Shown piece after piece: positions 48,057 through 60,200 of a stretch of DNA of 64,000 nt. Below the pieces are notes generated by a model, which saw only the letters and a program-made list of their open reading frames with translations, was not told where the DNA came from and did not search any database. This DNA is from Haliotis asinina (Eukaryota > Mollusca > Gastropoda > Lepetellida > Haliotidae): NCBI RefSeq assembly GCF_037392515.1, contig NC_090280.1, positions 58,931,004 through 58,995,003 of the forward strand, given 5' to 3'. The stretch's first letter is position 1, and the number at the start of each line of letters is the position of its first letter. Made by a program: the position numbers and the translations under genes.

Positions 48057-50852
48057 TCAACCATAAACATTCATACCACGTAATTCCTTTTCAAATACGA
48101 TTACGGGATCTTTGTAGAATGTATCGCGGAACTGACTCTCACCACTGAATCCTTGAAAAGGGACCCAGTATTCGCATATAGCGTTTGACCAGCAAATGTT
48201 GTGCCACCCTAGGATGTACAGAATGCGACGAAACTTGGGATCGGTTTTCATTATAGTTAAGAAATTGTCAGTCCAGAAATTCGTATGGTTGTAAATTCCG
48301 TCATCAAACATACCAGCTTCTGCTATAGCGGGAATCTTTCCTCTTGTTTCCGCGATGTCTACAAGGTTTGCAAGATTGGTCTTCAATGCTTCCTTTGTTG
48401 TGGTCGGTGTAAATTTGTAGTAGTAGTCGACGGCAATGATGTCAATGTAGTCATCCCCTGGGTACAGCATGTGAAAATTGTCAGTGTTGGACAAGCAGTC
48501 AATGGCGAAGTTGTACAGGAAGTTATGGACTCCCTTAATGTCCCGGAGGTAGGAAACGGTGTATCTCAAAATATCTCGTACATCCTTGGGTGTGTTGTGG
48601 CACCTGTTGTTCATGCCCCACCAGAACCAATCACCGTCCATTTCGTGGAACAGACGGTAGATGATTGGGATGGACTTCCCATGTGCGTCCTTCAGATTGG
48701 TGGCCCAGGAAGCAATTTTATCCAAGTTGGCCTTGTAATTCCCATGAGCATCCCCACCAGGTAATGATCGCCTGAGTGTGTGGGTCACAGTTCCGTTGTC
48801 CCAGCTTAGTCTGAAGGATCCCCCAGACACTGGGTTGTTGTTGTGCTGACAGACGGTAATAACCTGACCTCGGGCGTGGGCTTTCTTCACCAGGTAGGTC
48901 ACAACTTTCATTTCGTCCGCGTCGAAGTTTTTAAAATCGAAGCCCACGATTGCAGGATACTCCCCAGTTACACTTCGTATGTCTGATAATTCGTCCTCAT
49001 CACCTCGATCCACTTGTGAAGTCTGCAAGATAAATATTTACATTCAGTAACTTTGTAATGTGTGTACACCAATTGAAATGAAGTAAAAACAGGTCCATGT
49101 CGTAGCCAATCTGATTAGGCAGCTCACAGACAATTCATATGCAGAGTAATATGTTTCACATAAATACCGACATTTTTTAAATAAATGTGCCTTTGCGGTA
49201 GAGGACAATGCATTGGAAAAAAACTCATTTTAGTTTTGTAGTTAAACAAGAGAAAAATACGCGTACGAGCACTACTTGCTATATACATTACAGTTTTCAT
49301 GACGTTATAAATCTGTAGATCTTTTTTTGTCAAGCGGTAAGATCAAGGCCATTGCGCGAGACCAACCACTAGACACTAATTATAACAAACAAACAAACAA
49401 ACAAATTGGACAGATCCACCAATAACAATTGATGGCATGTTATATTATAACTCACTAACTCCACACTCCACTTTTCAGCGATGATTTTGTCATAACAACA
49501 ACAAGGAGTGTCAGTATGGATGAAGCGTGATATGGCTTGAAGAGCATGTGATGGCAGTCGGAGAGACATGCATTCAATTGTTTTTAAAGGGGACTGCTCA
49601 TCCATGTTGAGTATTGGAAAGCAATGCCATGTATGGTGAGTGATCTTTATTTGCAAAAAAAACTTCATCAAATATGTTTGCGGGATAACAACTGCACACC
49701 AAACACATTCAAACGAACTAAGAACGTCTGATTTAATAAAAGAATCGCTGGCATGAAGCGAACTAGCGCGACCACAGAAACCAGTGTGACGAACGAACGG
49801 ATTTGCCAGGCTATTACCAGGATGTCAACTGCACCTGAGGCAAGTTATAATAAGAAGAGGAGTAACATATGTTGCAACTAGCATGTCTCTTCAATTAAGG
49901 CGGACTGCTCATATGGGTAAAACGTTCGGATGAGGATGACCAGCAGCTGAGACCACCGTTAGAACTGACTGTAGCATATTACCATACCTTTTACTAATCG
50001 GCTCAACGATCATGATCTTCACATTTTAATCTAATAAAGGCACTTCAAGTAGAAGCATGACATCTCACTAGAAGTACTTACTGTAAATTTCCAAAATGGT
50101 TTCCAGGCATGTGCGTACTTGGTAACTTGGTAGTTAGGGCGACCAGGAGATATGCCGGTCAATGTGTCTTCATGGTGTCCAAACATGACCTTGTTAGGAC
50201 TGCGGGCTAGTTTCAGCATGTTGTTATACAACGCCACTGTTTCTGGCGTGGCATGCTGGTCCACTGGAGATCCGTACAACGAGGCCCACACAAATGTTGA
50301 AAGGGCCAACAGCCTGGACACAAATTATCGACTAGTAGAATTATACTACCTTCTTCAAACAAACGCGGAATTATTTAATACCCATTTACCTTCTGAAAGA
50401 GCGTGGAACTGTAATTCTTGCTAATTTCTAAACGTGCTTACAGACAGTTTGTTTTCCATAATTGGAAACTGAATTGAGGATGCTATATGGCCAGAAAACA
50501 TACATTTTAGACATGTTTCTTTTTCTTAAATAAAATAGCGATATCTGAAAAAGGAAGCACTGAGGTCTCAGGTGTCTTCTTACTGAAGTGGTTCTTATAG
50601 TTCTCGTCTTGTCAGACCAGAGACATTAACTAGATTTTAACTAGACACTTTAACGAAAACAAACGATAACGCTGTAGTTTCAACGTTCAGTGACAAAGTG
50701 ACCTGTGTTGCTTTTTCCTAAATTTGATTTGAGATAAGGATCAGACATATCTTCTTATGCTTAGCACTTAATTCTCAAATATGCACTACTATGCTCTAAA
50801 TTTCTGAGGAGTGGGGTAATGAGAAAACTCACCTCAAGATGTGGTTTTCCAT
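48057..50852 (-). CDS. GH26 endo-1,4-beta-mannanase, secreted
   Basis: Hydrolyses internal beta-1,4-mannosidic bonds of mannans; GH26 is a (beta/alpha)8 retaining family with two catalytic glutamates. Three exons: 50852-50833 (start, MENHIL plus two bases), 50313-50082 and 49022-48057, all with GT/AG borders and agreeing phases, giving 405 aa. The joined start MENHILRLLALSTFVWASL is a signal peptide, pointing to a digestive secreted enzyme. The acid/base Glu is about residue 211 in FHEMDGDWFWWG and the nucleophile about 319 in IPAIAEAGM. 'SPNKVMFGHHEDTLTGIS' near residue 50 and 'WDNGTVTHTL' are further family-like segments. The protein ends at the catalytic domain, with no binding module. A partial inverted copy lies at 16043-17112. 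Animal GH26 genes may descend from bacterial transfer, but the introns and TATA box show it is now a normal host gene. Confidence 0.9.
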
Positions 50853-50894
50853 TGCGATCTACAGACAGGCACTGATTATTGCCAGAAATACATG

Positions 50895-50905
50895 TATTTA
50901 TATAC
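50895..50905 (-). promoter_or_regulatory. TATA box of the mannanase gene
   Basis: The minus strand reads TATATAAATA about 45 bp before the start codon at 50852, so transcription would start near 50870. The position and match are good; activity is inferred. Confidence 0.6.
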
Positions 50906-51185
50906 CAGAGACAGTGCTGATAGATAAGAATGAAAAAAAAACAGATAAAAGTTAGTATATGGGTCGTGACCTCTATAACATGAATAGAAGGATCATTAAC
51001 CGTGTAGTGTTGACACTAATTCTTTTGTGTACATAATGCATAATGCTTACTACACCATAATGTGCGGAATATATGTGACTTGTATCAAAAGCTCTTCACG
51101 TATGTTATGACGGGAGAAACTGACTTGATATTATCTCGTATAAGTTTCTGACTATTTCACTTGCATCTAAGATAAAGACCAAAGA

Positions 51186-51545
51186 CAGATAGCGGATCCA
51201 AAACGAGTGAAGTCATAATATCAAGTATAGAAAAGAGAAATTGCACAGAGTGTGAATACAGTTAAGCGCCAAAATAGAAATATCAGAACATTTGTGAAAC
51301 GTTAATTGGTCTCAGTACATGGCATATAGAAATTACAACAAGTACCAGTAATCGCACTACATACCACAGATAGCGGATCCAAAACGAGTGAAGTCATAAT
51401 ATCAAGTATAGAAAAGAGAAATTGCACAGAGTGTGAATACAGTTAAGCGCCAAAATAGAAATATCAGAACATTTGTGAAACGTTAATTGGTCTCAGTACA
51501 TGGCATATAGAAATTACAACAAGTACCAGTAATCGCACTACATTT
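51186..51545. repeat. Perfect 181-bp tandem duplication
   Basis: Copies at 51186-51366 and 51367-51545 appear identical by eye over about 177 bp, starting 'cagatagcggatccaaaacg'. The pair begins about 280 bp upstream of the mannanase TATA box. Either it is very recent or it is an assembly effect. Confidence 0.9.
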
Positions 51546-51649
51546 TGTTTCTTGAACCTTTCTCTCTCTCTGTATTACAGAAACCACAGTATATATACAT
51601 GTCAAGGACAGAATAGGCACCATAAGAAAACTCCATATCCTGTCATAAC

Positions 51650-52290
51650 AGGTTCACGAGAAGAGCCTTTGTCAGAACACATTTCAGATGGAATGTAAGT
51701 AGAGATCGGTCCAGGGTAATATTTCCAGATGAGACTCAAGTTGTTGCAGGAAAAGATCAGAAAGTTTATGTTTGGATTACAAACGAAGAAATGTGGAACT
51801 GGTGCCTTGGTATGTATAGGGATAACGATGCTCCATGTTTGGGGGTGTATGTCTTTTTAAAGTGTTGGAACCCTTGTTAGTTTTGATAATCACATCAACT
51901 CAAGAAAGTATATAGATATACTGGACAGCAACCCTTGGCCAATAATAGCCAAAGTTCCAGCATGTCGGGGCTATATATTTCAAGAGGACAATAATTTGTC
52001 ATGTTTATGTTTCTAGACAGGCAATTCAGTCGAAACGTGTGAATGATATTCAGACAATGAATTGGCCTCCTCAGTTCCCAAACTGTAATATCATTGAAAA
52101 TGTATGGCGAACTCTGAAAATCAGGCTACAAAGACAGTTACATGAAATATAAACGAAGCAGGATCCTATAGATCACATCCAAGGTGTCTGGACATCGCTT
52201 ACTCCAGAGTACATAAAATCACTGTATTCTACTCTACCTAAGCGAATGAGGGCTGTACCAGCAGTAAATGACTGTATTACAAATACTGAA
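51650..52290 (+). pseudogene. Tc1/mariner transposase relic
   Basis: C-terminal two-thirds of a DD(E/D) transposase in broken frames: 'VIFPDETQ' (near 51720), 'FQEDN' (near 51978), then an open stretch from 52057, 'MNWPPQFPNCNIIENVWRTL', matching the family's 'DWPxxSPDLNPIENLW'. An in-frame stop follows soon after (near 52150). It is a different lineage from the relic at 2516. No terminal repeats were identified. Confidence 0.8.
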
Positions 52291-52299
52291 AATATCAGG

Positions 52300-52705
52300 T
52301 TAGTGACTTGGGACATTATTTTGAAATCAAACGTTAATTACATCCTTCACAGAAGGTGACAATTACTTTAATGTGGCACATTAGTGTAGCTACACATTAT
52401 CACAATGTACCTCACACACCTTTATCTCCACACCATACATACATACACATCCATATAAGGATCGTTTTGCATCCTACTGATAAATGCAGGCCGTGCATCC
52501 TAACTTGATAACCTAAAGAGTATGTCATTTTTTCCCGCTTTCATAGCTGTCATTGCATAGCATAATTATGTACATTATTAACATGCTTTCTTTTGTGTAC
52601 GTCTTATATAGAAAAAGTCTTTAAGAAATCTCAGAGCAGGTTCAACTGCACAGTTCTGACTATGGGCAGTGCAGTGAATGGCAGTGCATGAATGGCAATA
52701 TTGAC
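52300..52705. other. No recognised gene
   Basis: AT-rich sequence after the Tc1 relic; nothing recognised. Confidence 0.5.
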
Positions 52706-52709
52706 ACAA

Positions 52710-52820
52710 GTTTCGTTGACACAGCAGTTACAGTAGTAATACAGCCCTACACCTAGATCTGACACGTTTCGTTGACACAGCAGTTACAGTGGTAATACAG
52801 CCCTGCATCTAGAACGCGCC
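52710..52820. repeat. 56-bp tandem duplication
   Basis: 'gtttcgttgacacagcagtt' followed by 'acagt.gtaatacagccct' occurs at 52710 and 52766. The two units differ at a few sites. Confidence 0.8.
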
Positions 52821-54050
52821 ACCATTTTCCTCTATTACCACCCTAAACACAACACATGATATGCATGTGCACAACGCAGTAGCCCCGTTGCAAGGGCATG
52901 GGGTCCCATCCTTGATTTTGACGTTTGTTTAAGAAGGTCGAGAATTCACTTAGAACATTAATTTTGACTCTCACCTTGCATCACACATTTGTTAGTGTTT
53001 GTTTCTAGTCGTTTGTTTTGAAATGAAAATCGTATACATGTAAGTTACTTGCCACACAACAATCATCTTTCAAAAGCGACTACATTCCAAATACCTACGC
53101 TTGTATGGAAGTGCAAATGGTGATGCATCCTCAAAACGTTCAATAATATCATATCAACATTGATTGACTCCGATAAATCTCCTAAATATTTTAATCGTAA
53201 TTAAAAAGATGAAGTTCTCCTACATTTTTGAAGAGTGTACACGTACTCAGAGCGGTTAACCATTGGTGTGTCCATTTGTCGTCACTAAACATGAACGCTC
53301 AGATCTGTCAACAGAAATACATAGATCTCCTTTATGCCCACGTTCTGTGACAAGTTCCCCAAAGACTCTAGTTCGCCTGTATCAGAAGGTTCTCACAGGC
53401 CATGGTATCAACAACTCGCGGATTTCCTCTATACAATGAGTATCTAATATGTCCATTCCTATATGAGACCATTCTCCAAAAGCACCTCACATGGAAGATT
53501 ACATCGGAGAAGCTACTGGTACATTTTGCTGGCATGAATCTCTTTTTTTTCATCCTCTTGTATTTTCAGAAATTCTTCCCTGAATGATGCACATGTTATT
53601 AATCAGAACAAAATGTAGTGAGTACCTCGTGCAAATATTACGAAACTAAATCTTTAGGATAAAGAATAAATGTAGGAATGGTCCCTTTTTGAGAAATGAA
53701 CTGCCAGCGGGAGGAGTTTGGAGTGAATACGGGATTACGGGCACCTTTATCCTCGCCCTTCAACGACATAGAGTGAGGTTGAAGAATTAGATGCACAGAG
53801 ACCCTAGAGAAAACTTTGATCTGAATACCGTTCCGACTGGAAGCATTCGCTGAAATATATTAAAAACTAACAAAAAGTTATGTTTTATTCTTCAAACTTG
53901 TGTGTTCTGTTTCCGTTAAATGACCTTGAAGCTAATAACATTAAGTGTATATTACACAAACCGAGTTAAAGGTAAGAGATACATTAATACTGAATGAGTG
54001 AGCCGAATGCCGCCTCTCACAGCCATATAGCCTCGGTATTAACCCCGAGG
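52821..54050. other. No recognised gene
   Basis: There are two antiparallel 61-codon ORFs near 53368-53587 only; I do not regard them as genes. Confidence 0.5.
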
Positions 54051-54054
54051 AAAT

Positions 54055-54315
54055 ACAGTGAGTGAGTTTAGTTTTACACCGCGCTTACCAATATTCCAGC
54101 TATGTGACGGCGGTCTGTAAATAATCGAGTCTGGACCAGACAATCCAGTGATCAGCAACATGAGCATCGACCTGCGCAATTGGGAACCGATGACATGTGT
54201 CAACCAAGTCAGCGAGCCCGACCACCCGATCCCGTTAGTCGCCTCTTACAACAAGCATTGTTGCCTTTTATGGTAACCATGGGTTGCTGAAGGCCTATTC
54301 CACCCCGGGACCTTA
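54055..54315 (-). mobile_element. Abalone-type SINE, full-length-like
   Basis: The best-preserved copy in the window. The plus strand reads 'gagtgagtttagttttacac', 'caatattccagctatgtgac', 'ataatcgagtctggaccaga', 'gagcatcgacctgcgcaatt', 'gtcagcgagcccgaccaccc' and 'gggttgctgaaggcc'. The tail ('gtgagtgagttt', inverse) resembles the LINE 3' end at 45740-45795, so the LINE may mobilise it. Confidence 0.8.
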
Positions 54316-57251
54316 CAGATACAGATACTAACATTTACGTCTTCAGTGAAACTCACGAGACTGGTATCTTGATAAATACAGTGAAAGTATAGCAGCATGA
54401 CGTAATTAATAAAGACTGCACAGGTGTCTGATCTAGACATTTATACATGCATTCACTGTGCAGATCCGAGACCCTCTCTATCCAAGCAAATACTCGGTGC
54501 AACATGCCACCCAGGCTTTCCCTGAACCAGGTCTCCTAGTCAAGGATTTCTTCCAGTGGGTGACCCAGCCAGTGACTACTAGCACACCAAGCCAAGTACT
54601 TCCTGCATCAGGTCTGGTTATTAGACCCCACAAAAATCATCGTGCAGAGTCCCTTATTTCATGAATTACTCAGTATCCATTTCATTCAACTGTTAAGGCA
54701 ATTCAGAGATTGTTTTGAGTTAACGTCTGACACAACGCTGTCATAACACACACTTTCACAATCGAGATACCTTGGTTGAGTCAGGAAGAGGCACTCCTTC
54801 ACAACTAAAATCAGTGTTTCATTGTGCTAATTAGCAATCTTCTGGGACTCCAACGCAGTCGCCGTGTGTCAAAGATAGTCCTTGCATTTACAGTTTTCAA
54901 ATAATTTAGCCTGCAGTTATTTGCAACGGTATAGCCACTTCAAGGGTGTTACTAGTACTACGAATATTCCCAGTAGTACCTTAAATGCAAAGTTTTCTGC
55001 AGCCGTTCAGCTAAATAATACTTACAGTTCCTCGTGTACTCTTTGGATTTATTGTGTAAATTGTGTCTCGTTATATACGCACAAGGTCTAATGAGATGAA
55101 ACGTTTGTGAATTACCTCCAGTGTGATGTGCAGATCACAAAGATTTCCCAATCATCAGGCGAAACTGTGGTGACAATTACACGAATGGATCAATGAATAG
55201 CAATGAAGGCAGCAAGTACTCAAATTTTGGATGTTAAAATATATTAAATAAATCAAATGTGTTTGGTGTAAAAAAAAGAAACGTTTGTGTTCCAAAGTTT
55301 ATAATGTACAGTTTCGTCTGATTTATCACAAATTGTAATTTGAATTCCTTCTTGGTTAGGATAACCATAACAGGGATTCTGTTGGGTCCTTCAGTGAACA
55401 AGATCAAGCAGACATGTGGAGGAGGACAGTACTAACAATCGATCTCTGCAAAGACTTTTGGCAGCTATAAGTTTAGGTAACGGCTAAATAGCTGTTTGTC
55501 AAGTTTCTCATCCTTTTTGAAAGCTATCGATGTCTTCAATTTGTACTTGATTGTTTTTCCTCATTTGAAATGTCAGCATCTACTGAATGTTCATTCATTA
55601 CCAACCAGCTGTTCTCTGAACATGGTCAATCAGACCGAACGCCGTAAATGTTTCTGGTCACTCTTTCAGGTACTGCCTCGACTTTGTCACTAGATATTGT
55701 CTGCACCTGTTTCCAAGTACTGTATGTGCCAAGTCACCAAGTACTGAGTGCGTCAGGTCACCCTACTTTCAAAAGGTCCTCTGAGTACTGTTTTCACCAG
55801 GTAGCCAAGTAATGTCTGCCACTGAGGGCACAATATTCAAAGCGAACATATATTTTAAAGACGTTTCTCTTGCCACACCAGGTTTTCATTGTGGGAAATT
55901 GTCATTTTTATTTTGAGAACACACGAAACACTGATTTCAGAAAGGTACATGTTATCTAGATACTGTCCTTTTATCTGAAGATCTTCGATTTTGACCTTTT
56001 CTACGTCAGTCACGATAGGCTAGGAAACACACACGTAGACATATCGTCAGCCATGGCAGCTGTTTTTACTGTAACAGTGGCTCAGGTAAGTCTTCTGAAT
56101 GATGAACATATACCAAATATACATATGGTAGCAACAATGACATCATCATTTTGAAACCGACTGATACCATAACTGTTGCCATGGTCCAATGCTACAGGAA
56201 TTGTAACTATTGTCAACGGGTCACGTACACAAACCTAAAGAGAACACCAGATAAGACGTAAACTAGATTGCAATCTCATGTTTTCGGGTCTGAAATTATT
56301 ACAGACCCAGTATCATATTTATTGTAGGTCATTCTCGTGCTTTTCATGGGTCAAAGTAAAGGTATGTATGTATTCAGTTGATCTGTAAGTCATTTCATTA
56401 AAGCATTAATGGAAAACAGACACTGGAGCATTGCCATTCCGTCCATCCCAAGGAATGGTTTCATATTCTGCGTGATGTTGTCAGTCCTTCTCGGTGGTCT
56501 AGAGGTGTCCTAGTCGTGTTCTGGATGATGGGGCGAAAACCGGACTCGAAGCCAAAACACTGATTGGTATCCATGCCTATTCAGGCATTAAACCGTCTGA
56601 ATAGTCAAGCCACACACACACATGCACGCAGGCACCTGATCGGTTTTGAATATACAATAAACGCGAAGTTAAAACCTCTTCCTACTTGGTGTCTTGCTAA
56701 AATTATTCTTGTTGATGCCAATATGATCAACGCGATAAGGATTCAAATGTGTCATCACTGACGTTGCTGAATATACACACTCACTCCGGGCTCTTTAAGT
56801 GACGATGTGAGTTAAATGTTTGGATTTGTAAAAGACGAACCTGTCCAAATGGAATAAGATGTTTCTTTAATGAAAAATTATTGCAAGAGTTGCTCCGTGG
56901 TTGAGATGAGATGAGATGACACTTTTATCAATACATCATTCCTAGTATCACAACAAATATGTTTCATAAAACAAACGAAAAACAGATTATCTGTAATAGC
57001 ACATGTAGTTACTGTGATAGCAAATGTAGTTACTGTGACTAGAAGAGGTATTCTTGACATTGGATGTGTAAGGAACACTGTCATAAACATCATTGCGGCT
57101 TCAGGACTGCTCGAAACAAACAGAACTCCAAAAGTGAGAGAACGTGATATGGTAGGAATGCAACTGTTTACCAATATTTCTTTGCGAACATGGGGAGAGT
57201 TTCGTCTCCTTTATAGGAAACTTGTGAAACTGTTGTTACGTTGCATTTCAG
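54316..57251. other. No firm gene; possible first exon of the Ly6/EGF gene
   Basis: A short coding-like stretch at 56053-56085 (MAAVFTVTVAQ) ends at a perfect GTAAGT donor and looks like a signal-peptide start. It ends in phase 0, however, whereas the exon at 57252 needs one base from its predecessor. Either an exon between them is missing from my model or this is not the first exon. An ORF at 54458-54664 and 'ccaagtactg'-type degenerate repeats at 55670-55820 were also seen. Confidence 0.3.
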
Positions 57252-60200
57252 CTGCTTCATCGTTGTATTGCCGGAGCTGCGTGGATGTTTACAGCCCGGC
57301 TTCCTGCAGAAATATACGCTCATGTAAAGAAACTCAAGTAAAGATATTTATTATCACACGTGAGATGCGTGGTACATTAAAATAGAAAATGTTTCTGCTA
57401 AATCAGATCTAAAGTTCTGTATTCATCTGACTCAGCCCATATATTCACCTCAGGTGAACACATCAGTCGAACAACGTCCTGGATTAAAATGTGAGCGAGA
57501 TGGAGAAAATCAAGTAAAGATATTTATTATCACATGCATAGTACAGTCGGATAGGAAATGTCTTATTTAAATCAGATCTTAAGGTCCGTATTGATCTGAC
57601 TCAGCCTCATATATTCACCTCAGGTGAACACACCAGTCGAACAACGTCCTGGATGAAAATATGGGCGAGATGGAGGCATTCCGAATTCTTTATGAATGCC
57701 ATGACATCAACACCTACAATGTACAACTGTGAGGCGTTAGGGTTGCCCATTGGTTAAAGCTTTCGCTCGTCACACTGAAGGCCGATTCCTCCCATGGTGC
57801 GATTCCTCACTTGGGATAATGTCTGAAAGCCATTTTCTTCTTTCCACCAACGGAAATGTTCCATAAATCTAAACTCACTCACCTAAATTAACGTAGTGTA
57901 GATGGTGTAGGCTTTCGACTAGAAGTAGTATTGAAATCATAATACACAGTTATTCGAGGCTGTCATCAAATGACAAGAAACCAGGTGGGGTTTCTAAGGT
58001 AATGATATAGAATACATAAGTTTACTCATGACAATAGGATAGCAACAGGGTGAAGATGGTGGCTGATGCATACCAACAGCACTAGTAGGAGTCGCAAGTC
58101 ACAGTAATTAATATCAGGTTACCAGGGATATTTCACGAACCATACTGTCGTGATGTAATAAGGTAACGACAGTCTCACTTGGCGACACTTTTAGCCTGCT
58201 GTATGTACAAGTCTAAATTCTCATCTGAAATCTGTTATGACTGATTGTGATTTGTATAAATCTGACACTTGTCTCAAATGTATTATTTATCAGCTGTGTT
58301 CCACAAGAGAAATACGGAGTCTCAATGGTGACGTTGTCTATACACTAGGATGCGACGACAGTGACGTGAGTAATTAAAACATACTACATGTTTCAGAGTG
58401 GATTTGAACCACCCGAATTCATTTATGATGATGGCAATATATTGTGCTTGCGAAAGGCTGATGGTGTTCATGCACAGTGGTAGTCTTCCCTTTGTGAAAA
58501 TTACGTTTCCTGTGTAATTATTCCGCTTTCTTCGTGAACACTATCACGAATGATGCTTGTGATGCTGGTGATGATGGTAATGATGAAGTCGGAGAGGTGC
58601 TTGTGGTAGTGGTGAGATGATGGTAATGGTAGTCATGCTGCTGCTGCTGATGTCAGAGAGGTGGTTATGATAGTGGTGGTCGGCGGGTGGTTGTGGTAGT
58701 GATGACATGATGTTGATGGTGATGTCGGCGGGTGGTTGTGGTAGTGCTGAGATGATGATGAAATATTACAAGGGCCGAGGCTCAAAATTGAAATTGTTAC
58801 ACGCATACTTAATTTAAGCAAAGCGACTGCTGTTTCACAAACATTACAGTACAGATGACTGTTTGTAATGCTATTTAGTACCGCCTTTACTCCTGTAGGT
58901 ATGTAAATCGACTATGCCGAGTTTGGTCATCGGACGACGTGCAGCCTCTGCCTGTTTTCAATGCTGCGGAACTAACGAATGCAACGCTGGACTGTGTGCT
59001 CATCAACCATCGACAACACCACACACTAGCATTCCTGTTGGTAATGTGCTCTTTCTAAGGTGCATCGTACACTATTACTGATACACACTAGCCCTCTTGT
59101 TGGTAATGCAGATATTTCTAACGTGCTCTTTACTATAATATTGATAAACCCAACACACAAGACTATATGTTGATTGTACACCAATAACTATGATACACTA
59201 CCCTTCCTGTTGGTTATGTGAATATATAGCTTATGTTGTACAATAAACTTGATACACTCCACACTAGCTTTCCTACAGCGTATGTGAATAACGTAGATTG
59301 TACAGTATTCTTGTTACACTCAACACGCTAGCCTGCCTACCACTTATGCATATATAATTAACGTAATATTGTGGAGAAAGTTTGACACAGTTATAAATAA
59401 CGGTACGGATACCCTAACGACAATACAGACATATCTCACGTAATTTTACCGTAACCGTGATATAATCAACACATTAACCTTCCTGTTGGTACTGCAGACA
59501 CATGTATCGTACATTGTACAATTGCATGGGCACATTCAAGACGGCAGCTTTTCTACTGGTACTGCCATACATTTCTGTCGTAATTGTACAATATTCCTGA
59601 TACAGTCAGCACCGTACCCTTCATACTGGCAATGAAGATATATTTAACCTACATTGTACAATATTCCTGATACACTCAGCACCGTACCCTTCATACTGGC
59701 AATGAAGATATATTTAACCTACATTGTACAATATTCCTGATACACTCAGCACCGTACCCTTCATACTGGCAATGAAGATATATTTAACCTACATTGTACA
59801 ATATTCCTGATACACTCAGCACCGTACCCTTCATACTGGCAATGAAGATATATTTAACCTATATTGTACAATATTCCTGATACACTCAGCACCGTACCCT
59901 TCATACTGGCAATGAAGATATATTTAACCTACATTGTACAATATTCCTGATACACTCAGCACCGTACCCTTCATACTGGCAATGAAGATATATTTAACCT
60001 ACATTGTACAATATTCCTGATACACTCAGCACCGTACCCTTCATACTGGCAATGAAGATATATTTAACCTATATTGTACAATATTCCTGATACACTCAGC
60101 ACCGTACCCTTCATACTGGCAATGAAGATATATTTAACCTACATTGTACAATATTCCTGATACACTCAGCACCGTACCCTTCATACTGGCAATGAAGATA

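Noticed and set aside
48285-48764. Plus-strand ORF of 159 codons.
   Set aside because: It is the antisense shadow of the mannanase catalytic exon.
56053-56085. MAAVFTVTVAQ exon as the definite start of the Ly6/EGF gene.
   Set aside because: Its phase does not fit the next recognised exon; left as a possibility only.
58633-58821. Minus-strand ORF rich in His, Ser, Thr and Pro.
   Set aside because: Produced by translating the GAT/GTG minisatellite.
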